64,000 bases of DNA from Flavipsychrobacter sp. (GTDB lineage: Bacteria; Bacteroidota; Bacteroidia; Chitinophagales; Chitinophagaceae): positions 100,966-164,965 of the forward strand of contig JAEUVF010000017.1 of the NCBI GenBank assembly GCA_016787265.1. Direction: 5' to 3'. Under the pieces are notes generated by a model that was given only the letters and a program-made list of their open reading frames with translations, searched no databases and was not told where the DNA came from. This document shows, piece after piece, positions 42,912-52,346 of this stretch (the first letter of the stretch is position 1; every line of letters starts with the position of its first letter). Position numbers and translations under genes: made by a program.

Positions 42912-44618
42912 ATGAAAAAGAACCTGCTTTCCAACAAATTTTATTGGATGCTGTTACTGCTGGTTGTTATCGCAGTAAACTGGCTCGCAGAACTAATGCC
43001 GTTAAGATTGGATCTTACTGCGGAAGGACGGTATACCCTGTCTGCCCCCACCCGCAAACTTCTAAACGAAATTGAGGAGCCTGTACAGATTGATGTCTTA
43101 TTAAGTGGCGAATTACCCGCCGGTTTCAAAAAACTCGCATCCAGTACCGATGACCTGCTGCGCGAATTCAAAGCTGTAGGAAAATCCAATCTTCGTTTTC
43201 AGTTTATCAAACCCGGTGAGGGATTGAATGATACGGCGAAAGCTATTCTGTATGATTCACTCTCACGCCTCGGACTCAATCCTACTAACATTAAGGCGCA
43301 AACGAAGGAAGGTGAAGGACAGGAAGAACGCCTGGTATTTCCGGGTGCTGTCATCCAGCATAAAGGAAGAACTACTGCCATTGATTTATTGCAGGGAGTG
43401 AGTGCGGAAGGCGGACTGGAATCTCTCAATACTGCAGAAGCCCTGCTTGAATTCAAATTTGCCAATGCGATCAAACAGCTGAACCAGGATTCTGTGCCCC
43501 TGATCGGCTACCTGGTTGGAAACGGACAGCCACTTACGTACCAGGTACAGGATCTGATTGAAAATGTATTGCGTAAAAACTATGCGTTCCGTATTCTGCC
43601 TATCGATAGTGTGGGATTGATTCCAACAGTTTTTGATGCGCTTATCATTGCAAAACCATCGGGCGCCTTCAGCGATGAGCAGAAAATTAAACTGGATCAG
43701 TATGTTATGCAGGGTGGGAAACTGCTTTGGATGATTGATAAGCTCTATGCGGAAATGGACAGTCTGCAGCGTACACAAAATGAATTTATTGCCTTTGATC
43801 GCGGATTGGAACTGGATGATTTGCTTTTCCGTTATGGTGTGCGCATTAACCAGGATCTGCTGCAGGATCTGAATGCGGATAAAATGCCCTCTGTAATTGG
43901 ATCTGTTGGAGGAAAGCCACAAATACAATTATTACCCTGGTTTTATAATCCTTTGTTGTCGAATTATAGCGGTCACCCGATTGCCAAAAACCTGGATTAT
44001 GTATTGACCCAGTTCCCCAATACCCTGGATACGGTGGAAGCAAAAGGAATTCAGAAAACTATTTTATTAGCCAGCTCCCAACAGGCACGCACACTCGAAA
44101 CGCCTGCCAAAGTGAGCTGGAATTCGGTGCAAACGGAAGAAGATTTCAACACCTTCAACAAATCGAAAATCCCGGTTGCGGTATTGCTGGAAGGTAAGTT
44201 TACCTCTCACTATGCCAACCGGTTAAGTACGGAGCAAAGAGCATTCATATCCTCACAGGGACAAACAATTAATTCACAATCACCCGAGAGTAAAATGATT
44301 GTTATTGCGGATGGTGATATCGCCCTGAATTCGGTTACCCAGAATGAAGGCCCGCTTCCCATGGGCATGAATCCCTATACCAAGTTCCAGTTTGCTAACC
44401 GCGATTTCATTCAGAACTCAATAGAATACCTGGTGGATGAATCCGGCATCCTGGAAACCAGGGCCAAGGATTTCAGTCTGCGTTTACTGGATCAGAAGAA
44501 ACTGGAAGAAAATAAAACCAACTGGCAATTGATCAATATTGTGGTACCAATCCTCTTAATAATTGCCTTTGGATGGGCTTTCCACTATTTCAGAAAGCTG
44601 CGCTATCAGCATAAATAA
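42912..44618 (+). CDS. gldG: Gliding motility ABC transporter substrate-binding subunit GldG
   Basis: A 568-residue protein with an N-terminal membrane helix (about 10-28), a long extracytoplasmic ABC-type uncharacterised (DUF4350-like) domain (MIDKLYAEM near 278 lies in it), and a C-terminal membrane helix (about 538-558). This layout and its pairing with gldF identify it as GldG. It probably forms part of the gliding transporter at the inner membrane. Confidence 0.9.
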   Translation: MKKNLLSNKFYWMLLLLVVIAVNWLAELMPLRLDLTAEGRYTLSAPTRKLLNEIEEPVQIDVLLSGELPAGFKKLASSTDDLLREFKAVGKSNLRFQFIKPGEGLNDTAKAILYDSLSRLGLNPTNIKAQTKEGEGQEERLVFPGAVIQHKGRTTAIDLLQGVSAEGGLESLNTAEALLEFKFANAIKQLNQDSVPLIGYLVGNGQPLTYQVQDLIENVLRKNYAFRILPIDSVGLIPTVFDALIIAKPSGAFSDEQKIKLDQYVMQGGKLLWMIDKLYAEMDSLQRTQNEFIAFDRGLELDDLLFRYGVRINQDLLQDLNADKMPSVIGSVGGKPQIQLLPWFYNPLLSNYSGHPIAKNLDYVLTQFPNTLDTVEAKGIQKTILLASSQQARTLETPAKVSWNSVQTEEDFNTFNKSKIPVAVLLEGKFTSHYANRLSTEQRAFISSQGQTINSQSPESKMIVIADGDIALNSVTQNEGPLPMGMNPYTKFQFANRDFIQNSIEYLVDESGILETRAKDFSLRLLDQKKLEENKTNWQLINIVVPILLIIAFGWAFHYFRKLRYQHK

Positions 44619-44624
44619 TCGAAC

Positions 44625-45578
44625 ATGACACCCGAACAGATTACGTATTTAGTATTTGGCATCGTTGTAGTGCTTGCCCTTGTATTTGACCTCGGACTGA
44701 TGAGCAAAAAAACATCCGAGATCACGATGAAGAAAGCGTTGGGACAAACCATATTCTGGGTTACCCTTGCGCTTGGATTTTTTGTATTTGTATGGTTTGA
44801 AGACGGACAGAAACCGGCATTGGAATACCTCAGTGCCTACTTGATGGAATGGTCGCTCAGTATTGACAATATTTTTGTCTTCATTCTGATCTTCACCTTC
44901 TTTGGAGTAAAACAGGAATATGTTCCAAGAGTATTACTGATTGGTATTATCCTCGCTATTGTCTTCCGGATCATTTTCATATCGGTTGGTATTGTTCTGA
45001 TTGAACGTTTTGAATGGTTACTCTATGTTTTCGGAGCATTGCTACTGTACACCGGTATTAAAATGTTCACTGCAAAACACGATGAAGAGACCGATATGTC
45101 GGAGAATACCGTGTATAAATTCCTGCAGCGTATACTCCCGCTCGTGGCGCATGATGGTGGTGGTAAGTACACGATCAGGAAAGATGGAAAACGTTACTAT
45201 ACCAGCATGTTTGTGGTAGTTATCATGCTGGCAACAACCGATATTGTATTTGCATTAGACTCCATACCGGCGGTATTTGCTATTTCGCAGGACAGGATGG
45301 TAGTGTACACTTCCAATATTTTTGCCGTACTTGGATTGCGCTCATTGTTCTTCCTGCTCAAAGGAGCTGTAAATAAGTTCTCTTATCTGCAACAGGGCAT
45401 CGCGATTGTATTGATCTTTATCGGCTTAAAAATGCTGGTGGGGTATTTTGGACTTCATTTACCTGTTTATATTTCTTTATTGGTGATTGTGTTTTGTATT
45501 GGTGCTTCTATCGTGTATTCGATTCATGTGGCAAATAAGAATGCTGCAAAAGAGATCGCATCCAAAGAACCTGAATAA
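44625..45578 (+). CDS. TerC/Alx family membrane protein
   Basis: A 317-residue polytopic protein. The TerC signature residues are present (EWSLSIDNIFVFILIF near 76-91 and ATTDIVFALDSIPAVFAIS near 204-222, with the paired Asp). Members export metal ions such as Mn2+ or respond to alkaline pH; some were first found as tellurite-resistance genes. It lies 6 bp after gldG, in the middle of the envelope operon. The exact role here is unknown. Confidence 0.9.
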   Translation: MTPEQITYLVFGIVVVLALVFDLGLMSKKTSEITMKKALGQTIFWVTLALGFFVFVWFEDGQKPALEYLSAYLMEWSLSIDNIFVFILIFTFFGVKQEYVPRVLLIGIILAIVFRIIFISVGIVLIERFEWLLYVFGALLLYTGIKMFTAKHDEETDMSENTVYKFLQRILPLVAHDGGGKYTIRKDGKRYYTSMFVVVIMLATTDIVFALDSIPAVFAISQDRMVVYTSNIFAVLGLRSLFFLLKGAVNKFSYLQQGIAIVLIFIGLKMLVGYFGLHLPVYISLLVIVFCIGASIVYSIHVANKNAAKEIASKEPE

Positions 45579-45584
45579 GCAAGC

Positions 45585-48059
45585 ATGTACAGCATTTCCG
45601 ATATCGCTGAAATTCTGCAGGGCCGCTGGATACAGAAAGCCGAAAATGGCTTGGTTGTCCACCTGCTGAATGATAGCCGGAAACTGCTGTTCCCCAAAAC
45701 CAGTTTATTCTTTTCGATTGTAAGTGGCAACCGGAATGGGCACCAGTTCATTCCTGCCCTGTATCAGCAGGGAGTGCGGCATTTCCTGGTATCGGAAGAA
45801 GTGGATACCGCAGGATTAGAGGAGGCCAATATTATTTGGGTGCCGGATACGGTAAAAGCGCTCCAGGCAGTTGCGGCACATCATCGCCGCCAATTCAGCA
45901 TTCCGGTAATTGGTATCACAGGAAGTAATGGAAAAACAATTGTAAAAGAATGGCTGAACCAGTTGCTGGAGCCGGATTTCCGAATAGTCAGGAGCCCCAG
46001 GAGTTATAACTCTCAAATTGGAGTTCCCCTGAGCGTTTGGCTGATGAACGAACATCATCAACTGGGTTTATTCGAAGCCGGCATATCGCGCAAGGGTGAA
46101 ATGCAGGCACTGGCTGAAATCATTCAACCTGAAATAGGAGTCTTCACCAATCTTGGTCTGGCACATAGTGAAGGATTTGCCTCGATGCAGGAAAAGCTGG
46201 AAGAAAAGTGGAAACTGTTTGAGACCTGTAAGGTTATTATCACCCATTACCAGGAAGACTGGATCAATGCATTTATTGAGAACAGGGTGCAGGCCGGACA
46301 GCGATTGATTCGATTTGGTTCTCATCCCCTTGCAGACCTGCTGATAAAAACAATTTCCAGAAAGGAAGACAGTGCTGAATTAGAGCTGCATTATAAGGGG
46401 CTTGATTTTCGGTTATCCGTTCCCTTTAGCAGTGATGCGGGGCTGGAGAATAGTCTGACCTGCGTATTGGTATTACTTGAATTGGGTATAACGCCTGATT
46501 CAATACAGCAAAGAATATCCGGACTGCATGCCATTTCCATGCGGCTGGAATTGAAGGAGGGCATTAACCAGTGTTCGGTTATTAATGACAGTTATTCGGC
46601 TGATATCAGTTCACTGGTAATTGCACTGGATTTTTTATCGCAGCAGCAACAGCATACAAAAAAGACCGTCATACTTTCAGATATTCCGGAAACCGGCTGG
46701 ACATCCGCACAGCTTTACGAACGCGTTGCGGCGCTGTTGCATCATCATGGCGTGCATCGGGTGATAGGGGTTGGCCCGGAAATTACGGAACATGCAGCCA
46801 TCTTTGCAGTCTATGGTTTTTCGGAGCTTCAATGGTTTGCAGCCACTGATCTTTTACTGCAGCAATGGGAAGAATTGAATTTCAGAGAGGAAACCATCCT
46901 GGTAAAAGGAGCCCGTCGTTTTCAGTTTGAACGGATTTCCGCCTTACTGGAAAAGCAGGTACACCAGACCGTTATGGAGATCAACCTGAATGCGATGCTG
47001 CAGAATCTCAAATGGTACCAGCAGCGCCTGCAGAAAGGAACCCGCCTGATGGCCATGGTAAAAGCTTTTTCGTATGGCAGTGGCAGTTATGAGATTGCCA
47101 ACCTCCTGCAGTTTCATGGGGTGGATTATTTGGCGGTGGCCTATACGGATGAGGGAGTGGCCCTGCGTAAGTCCGGTATACATCTTCCTGTTATGGTAAT
47201 GAATGTAGCGCCACCCGGGTTTGATGCATTGGTAGAACACAATCTCGAGCCGGTATTGTACTCATCCAGCCTGTTTCAAAACTTTGCGAATTTTATCCGC
47301 CAGGAAGGCATTCCTCAATATCCGGTTCACCTGGAATTGGAAACCGGGATGAACCGATTGGGCTTTGCATTTGCAGAACTTCCTTTTTTAACAGCACAAC
47401 TGCCAGGATCGCCTTTTAAAGTACAATCGGTTTTCAGTCATTTGGCTGCCAGTGAAGATGCAGCATTTGATGCGTTTACAAGAGAGCAGGTACAGCGCTT
47501 TGAACAATTTTCAGAGGCGTTGAAAGAGGTCGTTAAGTATCCATTTTTGAGGCATATTGAAAATACCTCGGGCATATTCCGGCATCCGCAATGGCAGTTT
47601 GATATGGTGAGGCTTGGCATTGGTCTCTATGGTTTTGATGCTGCCATGGCGGGATCATCGGTTTTGGAGGAAGTTTCCACCCTGGTTACCACCATCGCTC
47701 AAATCAAAGACCTGGAGCCCGGGGAATCAGTAGGATATGGTCGCAGGGGCCGGATTACCAGTCCGACCCGAATAGCCACCATTCGGATTGGTTATGCAGA
47801 TGGCTATCCGCGATCCCTGGGAAATGGGGTTGGGAAATTATTGTTGAAGGGTCAATTGGTCCCGACAATCGGTTCGGTTTGCATGGATATGACCATGATA
47901 GATATTACGGGGTTGGATGCAGTGCGGGAAGGTGATCCGGTTACAGTATTTGGCAAAGGGCTGCCGGTTTCAAAGGTGGCGGAATGGGCGGGTACCATCC
48001 CCTATGAGATATTGACGGGTATATCCCAGCGGGTAAAAAGAATTTATTACCAGGAATAA
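45585..48059 (+). CDS. Bifunctional MurF ligase / alanine racemase
   Basis: An 824-residue fusion typical of Bacteroidota. The N-terminal half is MurF (UDP-MurNAc-tripeptide:D-Ala-D-Ala ligase), with its ATP-binding motif GSNGKT at 113-118. The C-terminal half (from about 460) is alanine racemase: PLP Lys in MAMVKAFSYGSG (about 490) and Tyr in SVGYGRRGRI. One chain therefore makes D-alanine and adds D-Ala-D-Ala to the peptidoglycan precursor. It lies between terC and lspA in the envelope operon. Confidence 0.95.
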   Translation: MYSISDIAEILQGRWIQKAENGLVVHLLNDSRKLLFPKTSLFFSIVSGNRNGHQFIPALYQQGVRHFLVSEEVDTAGLEEANIIWVPDTVKALQAVAAHHRRQFSIPVIGITGSNGKTIVKEWLNQLLEPDFRIVRSPRSYNSQIGVPLSVWLMNEHHQLGLFEAGISRKGEMQALAEIIQPEIGVFTNLGLAHSEGFASMQEKLEEKWKLFETCKVIITHYQEDWINAFIENRVQAGQRLIRFGSHPLADLLIKTISRKEDSAELELHYKGLDFRLSVPFSSDAGLENSLTCVLVLLELGITPDSIQQRISGLHAISMRLELKEGINQCSVINDSYSADISSLVIALDFLSQQQQHTKKTVILSDIPETGWTSAQLYERVAALLHHHGVHRVIGVGPEITEHAAIFAVYGFSELQWFAATDLLLQQWEELNFREETILVKGARRFQFERISALLEKQVHQTVMEINLNAMLQNLKWYQQRLQKGTRLMAMVKAFSYGSGSYEIANLLQFHGVDYLAVAYTDEGVALRKSGIHLPVMVMNVAPPGFDALVEHNLEPVLYSSSLFQNFANFIRQEGIPQYPVHLELETGMNRLGFAFAELPFLTAQLPGSPFKVQSVFSHLAASEDAAFDAFTREQVQRFEQFSEALKEVVKYPFLRHIENTSGIFRHPQWQFDMVRLGIGLYGFDAAMAGSSVLEEVSTLVTTIAQIKDLEPGESVGYGRRGRITSPTRIATIRIGYADGYPRSLGNGVGKLLLKGQLVPTIGSVCMDMTMIDITGLDAVREGDPVTVFGKGLPVSKVAEWAGTIPYEILTGISQRVKRIYYQE

Positions 48060-48074
48060 AACAAGTCCAACGGT

Positions 48075-48082
48075 TATCTTTG
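48075..48082 (+). promoter_or_regulatory. Candidate -7 element TATCTTTG of lspA
   Basis: An exact TAnnTTTG match 18 bp before the lspA ATG. It could give lspA a promoter of its own, although it also lies within a tight operon. Confidence 0.45.
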
Positions 48083-48100
48083 TTGTTTTACAAGTTGATT

Positions 48101-48820
48101 ATGGCTAAAGCAAGGAATTTAATACTCTTAATAATACTGATTTTAGTAGCTGATCAGGCGTTGAAGATCTGGGTCAAGACGAATATGCCACTGAGCTATC
48201 ACTGGGATGCAAGTCACCAGCCGTTGACCCCCTATGACAGGGGTATCAAAATGTTTGGGGAGAACTCGGAATGGGCCCAGTTGTATTTTGTGGAGAATGA
48301 AGGCATGGCCTGGGGCTGGAAGTTTGGGGGCGAATTCGGTAAAATTGCGTTAACGCTGTTCCGCATGGTAGCAGTGGTATTTGGGGTCTGGTACATTCGC
48401 AGTATATTGAGGAAGCAGCATCATCCGGGCTTTATAGTATGTGTGGGATTGATATTTGCGGGAGCCCTGGGTAACCTGATTGACAGTTTGTTTTATGGGC
48501 TGATTTTTGAGGAAAGTACCTACACTTCGGTAGCTAAGATGTTCCCGGAGCAGGGATATGCGGGGTTTCTGCATGGGAAAGTGGTGGATATGTTTTATTT
48601 CCCGATCATTCGTACCACGTATCCGGAATGGATGCCCTTTGTAGGCGGAGAAGATTTTGAATTTTTCAGTCCCGTATTTAACATAGCGGATGCTTCCATC
48701 TCAGTGGGAGTGATTGCCTTGTTGATTTTCCAGAACAAGTTTCTTCCTAAAGAAGAAAGCGATAAAAAACGACCCATTGAAACCAGCACCCGTGTGAACG
48801 ACGATGTGCAGGTGTCTTAA
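48101..48820 (+). CDS. lspA: Lipoprotein signal peptidase
   Basis: The 239-residue protease cleaves signal peptides of prolipoproteins at the lipidated Cys. The catalytic aspartates are in GNLIDS and FNIADAS; the N-terminal helix has the conserved DQALKIW. It is longer than the usual ~160 residues, with extra sequence between the first helix and the second and before the last helix. Start chosen at the ATG at 48101. The window contains several substrates (lipoproteins at 48833, 53341, 56428, 22372, 23367). It is the fifth gene of the operon. Confidence 0.93.
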   Translation: MAKARNLILLIILILVADQALKIWVKTNMPLSYHWDASHQPLTPYDRGIKMFGENSEWAQLYFVENEGMAWGWKFGGEFGKIALTLFRMVAVVFGVWYIRSILRKQHHPGFIVCVGLIFAGALGNLIDSLFYGLIFEESTYTSVAKMFPEQGYAGFLHGKVVDMFYFPIIRTTYPEWMPFVGGEDFEFFSPVFNIADASISVGVIALLIFQNKFLPKEESDKKRPIETSTRVNDDVQVS

Positions 48821-48832
48821 ATAAAAATGACT

Positions 48833-49306
48833 ATGAAAAAGGGATTGGCCTTATTGGCGCTTGTTATAACAGTTCTGATTTCAGCCTGTACCAAGGAAAA
48901 AAGTGTTGAGAAGGCGACTCAGCAAAATCAACTGGATACATGGAGTTTTAGCGTCGGAAGCAAGCAGTACAATGGTACAGTGGATACCAGCTATGTGGAA
49001 GACTTCGCTGTATTCCGGTTTATTAATGTGGAAGGATTTACACCTGTCAATAATGCGCAACTGTTTGTAAGTTTCGGTGGAAACAATCTGGAAGTGGGCG
49101 AATATGTATTTCCTTTTGCAAATTTTGCCTATGCGGAAAATGGAGAATTTGTTTTCGAGACCAATTCCACTACAACTGATTTTCGGATGGTAATTACTGA
49201 GCTGACAACAGAAAGGGCAGTGGGAACATTTTCAGGAACAGTGGTAGAATCAGCAACTGGCAATCCGATTGTGGTTTCCAATGGACGCTTTGCCGCAAGG
49301 AGATAG
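48833..49306 (+). CDS. Lipoprotein of unknown function
   Basis: A 157-residue lipoprotein: signal MKKGLALLALVITVLISAC, Cys at the lipobox (ISAC), then a beta-strand-rich domain (VGSKQYNG, VFRFINVEG, FVFETNSTT). No family is recognised. It is just after lspA (12 bp from the stop to the start) and likely the last gene of the operon, since terminator-like hairpins follow. Confidence 0.7.
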   Translation: MKKGLALLALVITVLISACTKEKSVEKATQQNQLDTWSFSVGSKQYNGTVDTSYVEDFAVFRFINVEGFTPVNNAQLFVSFGGNNLEVGEYVFPFANFAYAENGEFVFETNSTTTDFRMVITELTTERAVGTFSGTVVESATGNPIVVSNGRFAARR

Positions 49307-49319
49307 GTGTAAAAAAATA

Positions 49320-49341
49320 GTCCCTCCCAAAAAGGAGGGAC
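49320..49341. terminator. Hairpin GTCCCTCC / GGAGGGAC
   Basis: An 8-bp stem with a CAAAAA loop. On the plus strand an A-run precedes it, so on the minus strand the hairpin is followed by a T-run; it fits a minus-strand terminator, or a weak one for the lipoprotein gene. Confidence 0.6.
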
Positions 49342-49490
49342 GCTAAACCCTATATTCGAAATTGACAACATTTCCTTTTAACCAAGCCTCTTGGTTTTTC
49401 AGTGGATATTGGTCGTCAAATCAATAGTAGGGAACGGACCAAAACAGAACATGAGTATGTTAGTGTACTGACAATCAATTTTGTTAATGC

Positions 49491-49513
49491 AAAACGGCCA
49501 CGAGGGCCGTTTT
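49491..49513. terminator. Bidirectional terminator AAAACGGCC / GGCCGTTTT
   Basis: A 9-bp stem with a 5-base loop, A-run on the left and T-run on the right, ending transcription for fumC on the minus strand and for the lipoprotein operon on the plus strand. Confidence 0.88.
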
Positions 49514-49553
49514 ATTGTTTTGGAGAGAGAAGGATTTCGACGAATGGGAGAGC

Positions 49554-50948
49554 TTACAGCCCTACCATCTTACCCGGAACCACCCACTCATCAAATTCTT
49601 CGGGTGTGAGGTAGCCAAGTTTTACGGCCATTTCTTTTAAGGTAGTACCTTCCTTATGGGCTTTCTGTGCGATTTCGGCCGCCTTGTAATACCCGATTTT
49701 GGGGTTGAGGGCGGTAACCAGCATGAGAGAGTTATCCACATGTTTTTTAATATTAGCTTCAATTGGTTCAATTCCTGCTGCACATTTGTCGTTGAAACTT
49801 ACACAACCTTCTCCAATAAGGCGGGCACTGTGCAGGAAATTATATATCATCATCGGCTTGAATACGTTGAGTTCGAAATGACCGGTTGCACCGCCGATAT
49901 TGATAGCGACATCATTCCCAAGTACCTGCGCAGCAATCATTGTCAGGGCCTCACACTGGGTAGGGTTAACCTTTCCAGGCATGATGGAAGAGCCGGGTTC
50001 ATTATCCGGGATGAATAATTCGCCAATACCTGATCTCGGACCACTGGAGAGCATGCGGATATCATTGGCAATTTTCATCAGGCTTACTGCAACTGTTTTC
50101 AATGCACCATGTGCTTCCACGATGGCATCGTGTGCTGCCAGTGCTTCAAATTTGTTTTCAGCAGTAATAAAGGGCAGTCCTGTTAAGTTAGCAATATGTT
50201 TAGCTACGTTTTCACTGTAGTTGGGAGGGGTGTTGATGCCGGTTCCTACTGCAGTACCACCCAGCGCGAGTTCACTCAGGTGCGCCAGGGTGTTTTTAAT
50301 GGCTTTCAGACCATGATCTAACTGAGATACATAACCGCTGAATTCCTGTCCTACGGTGAGCGGGGTGGCATCCATGAAATGGGTGCGACCGATTTTCACC
50401 ACCTGCATGAATTGTTTGCTTTTTTCAGCAAGTGTGGTGCGCAGTTTTTCAATGCCGGGAATGGTTACTTCCAGCAGTATTTTATAAGCTGCGATATGCA
50501 TCGCGGTTGGGAAGGTATCATTGGAAGATTGTGATTTGTTTACGTCGTCATTGGGATGCAGAAACTTTTCTTTATCAGAAAGCTGACCCCCATTGAGAAC
50601 ATGTCCGCGATATGCTACTACTTCGTTTACGTTCATATTGCTCTGGGTGCCGGATCCGGTTTGCCATACTACCAGGGGGAAATAGGTGTCCAGTTTGCCT
50701 TCCAGGATTTCATCGCAAACCCGGCCGATCATGTCCGCTTTTTCTTTGGGTAGTATTCCTGCTTCGTAATTGGTGATGGCGGCTGCTTTTTTCAGGTAAG
50801 CAAATGCCTGGATGATTTCCTTCGGCATTTTATTGGTATCCTGCGCGATCTTGAAATTTTCGATACTGCGCTGGGTTTGGGCACCATAATAGGCATCCAC
50901 GGGTACTTTCACTTCACCCATCGTATCTTTTTCAATTCTGTAGTCCAT
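49554..50948 (-). CDS. fumC: Fumarate hydratase class II
   Basis: The 464-residue tetrameric enzyme of the citric acid cycle converts fumarate to malate. Starting at the ATG at 50948 (MDYRIEKDTMGEVKVP) fits the family; the longer frame has no homology. The fumarase signature GSSIMPGKVNP (about residues 317-327) and the active-site segment GRTHFMDATPLTVG are present. A TAnnTTTG element lies 24 bp upstream. The enoyl-CoA hydratase gene lies just upstream on the same strand. Confidence 0.96.
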   Translation of the reverse strand: MDYRIEKDTMGEVKVPVDAYYGAQTQRSIENFKIAQDTNKMPKEIIQAFAYLKKAAAITNYEAGILPKEKADMIGRVCDEILEGKLDTYFPLVVWQTGSGTQSNMNVNEVVAYRGHVLNGGQLSDKEKFLHPNDDVNKSQSSNDTFPTAMHIAAYKILLEVTIPGIEKLRTTLAEKSKQFMQVVKIGRTHFMDATPLTVGQEFSGYVSQLDHGLKAIKNTLAHLSELALGGTAVGTGINTPPNYSENVAKHIANLTGLPFITAENKFEALAAHDAIVEAHGALKTVAVSLMKIANDIRMLSSGPRSGIGELFIPDNEPGSSIMPGKVNPTQCEALTMIAAQVLGNDVAINIGGATGHFELNVFKPMMIYNFLHSARLIGEGCVSFNDKCAAGIEPIEANIKKHVDNSLMLVTALNPKIGYYKAAEIAQKAHKEGTTLKEMAVKLGYLTPEEFDEWVVPGKMVGL

Positions 50949-50972
50949 ATGGCGATTGTATTTGGTTGGCCG

Positions 50973-50980
50973 CAAAGTTA
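50973..50980 (-). promoter_or_regulatory. Candidate -7 element TAACTTTG of fumC
   Basis: An exact TAnnTTTG match on the minus strand, 24 bp before the fumC ATG, and outside the enoyl-CoA hydratase coding region. Confidence 0.5.
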
Positions 50981-50990
50981 ACGGCACTGG

Positions 50991-51773
50991 TTATTTTCCT
51001 TTAAAAACCGGTTGTCTTTTTTCGAGAAAGGCGTTGGCTCCTTCCTTTGCATCTGCAGTATCGAAGAGCCTTCCGAATGCATTGATTTCTTCCTGTAAAC
51101 CATTGTCTGCTCCAATTGCTGCAATATTCGTAAGCCGGATGACTTCACTGATGGCAAGGGGCGCTTTATGGATGATGGTTTGCAGCAGGCTGTTGGCTTT
51201 GGGCAGCAGTTCTTCTGCGGGAGTAACATAGTTTACGAGTCCCAGTTGCAGTGCTTCGGGTGCAGTGATCATGGTTCCGGTCATCATGAGTTCCATTGCC
51301 TTACCTTTCCCGATGAGCTGGGTGAGTCGCTGGGTACCACCGTATCCGGGAATCAGTCCAAGGTTTACTTCCGGTTGCCCGAACTTCGCCTGCTCGGATG
51401 CGAGGCGAAAATGACAGGCCATTGCCAGTTCACAACCTCCACCGAGTGCGAATCCATTTACAGCAGCGATAATGGGTTTGGGGGAGTTTTCGATTTTCGA
51501 GAAAACCTGTTCCTGCCCTTTTGCGGCAAGTGCTGCTCCGCCGGCTGCATCCAGTTCGAGGAATTCAGAGATGTCAGCTCCGGCTACAAAACTTTTTGGT
51601 CCCGCTCCTGTGAGAATCGCTGCTCTCATTTCGGGATGCCTGGAAAAAGATTCCAGCACGATATGTAATTCTTCTATTACCGTTTTGTTGAGGGCATTCA
51701 GTTTATCGGGTCGGTTGATCGTAATCGTGAGTACTCCTTCATGGAGGTGCGTTAAAATAGTTGACAGCTGCAT
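50991..51773 (-). CDS. Enoyl-CoA hydratase/isomerase family protein
   Basis: A 260-residue crotonase-fold enzyme (ATG at 51773). The oxyanion-hole segments are FVAGADISEF (about 60-69) and GGGCELAMAC (about 105-114), with Glu in QPEVNLGLIPGYGGTQRL. Such enzymes hydrate 2-enoyl-CoA in fatty-acid or amino-acid degradation; the exact substrate is unknown. The longer open frame begins inside a palindromic repeat and is rejected. The B12-binding protein gene lies upstream, separated by the repeat. Confidence 0.9.
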   Translation of the reverse strand: MQLSTILTHLHEGVLTITINRPDKLNALNKTVIEELHIVLESFSRHPEMRAAILTGAGPKSFVAGADISEFLELDAAGGAALAAKGQEQVFSKIENSPKPIIAAVNGFALGGGCELAMACHFRLASEQAKFGQPEVNLGLIPGYGGTQRLTQLIGKGKAMELMMTGTMITAPEALQLGLVNYVTPAEELLPKANSLLQTIIHKAPLAISEVIRLTNIAAIGADNGLQEEINAFGRLFDTADAKEGANAFLEKRQPVFKGK

Positions 51774-51788
51774 TCGTAGTTGTTTTTC

Positions 51789-51834
51789 CTCACCGGTCGG
51801 GTGCCACCGGTCGGGTGGCACCCGACCGGTGAGG
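51789..51834. repeat. Composite palindromic repeat, copy 5
   Basis: Two tandem CACCGGTCGGGTG units and one inverted CACCCGACCGGTG unit form a nearly perfect stem. It lies between the B12-binding protein gene and the enoyl-CoA hydratase gene on the same strand, so it would be in an intercistronic mRNA segment. Confidence 0.9.
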
Positions 51835-51838
51835 AGCG

Positions 51839-52255
51839 TTAAAAATTGCGGTGTTGTTTCACCCAGTTGGTAATGTATTGCGCGATATCAGCAGTATGGG
51901 TACCGGGCGGGAAGAGTTGTCCCACTCCCATTTCCTGAAGTTGTTGCATATCGTCTTCCGGGATAATGCCCCCGCCGGTGAGCAGTACATCCTGCATCTC
52001 GCGCTCCTTCATTAATTCAATGAGTTTGGGAAAAACAGTCATATGCGCACCGCTGAGAATACTTACTCCGATGGCATCCACATCTTCCTGGAGGGCGGCG
52101 TTAACAACCATTTCCGGACTCTGGCGCAGTCCGGTATAAATGACTTCCATTCCTGCATCACGCAGAGCAGTGGCAATGACTTTGGCGCCGCGGTCGTGAC
52201 CATCCAGGCCAACCTTAGCCACCAATACACGTATGGGGCGATTCATGATATTCAT
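51839..52255 (-). CDS. Stand-alone B12-binding domain protein (methylmalonyl-CoA mutase C-terminal type)
   Basis: A 138-residue protein matching the cobalamin-binding domain of methylmalonyl-CoA mutase: DGHDRG (about 18-23, His20 being the axial ligand), SGAHM and TGGGII in later loops. The catalytic TIM-barrel is absent, so it must act with a separate subunit. Start is either Met 1 (52255) or Met 4 (52246). Together with the epimerase at 39959 it belongs to the propionate-methylmalonate pathway, though the two are far apart. Confidence 0.88.
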   Translation of the reverse strand: MNIMNRPIRVLVAKVGLDGHDRGAKVIATALRDAGMEVIYTGLRQSPEMVVNAALQEDVDAIGVSILSGAHMTVFPKLIELMKEREMQDVLLTGGGIIPEDDMQQLQEMGVGQLFPPGTHTADIAQYITNWVKQHRNF

Positions 52256-52286
52256 ATAGCGTGGTAAAGATAGTCAAATCACCCTT

Positions 52287-52327
52287 CACCCGACCGGTGC
52301 CACCCGACCGGTGGCACCGGTCGGGTA
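52287..52327. repeat. Composite palindromic repeat, copy 6
   Basis: CACCCGACCGGTG units followed by the inverted ACCGGTCGGGT unit, very similar to copy 1. It lies in the divergent region between the B12-binding protein and the aldo/keto reductase, 20 bp before the reductase ATG. Confidence 0.88.
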
Positions 52328-52346
52328 AAAGTTGTAGCTTGGGGGA

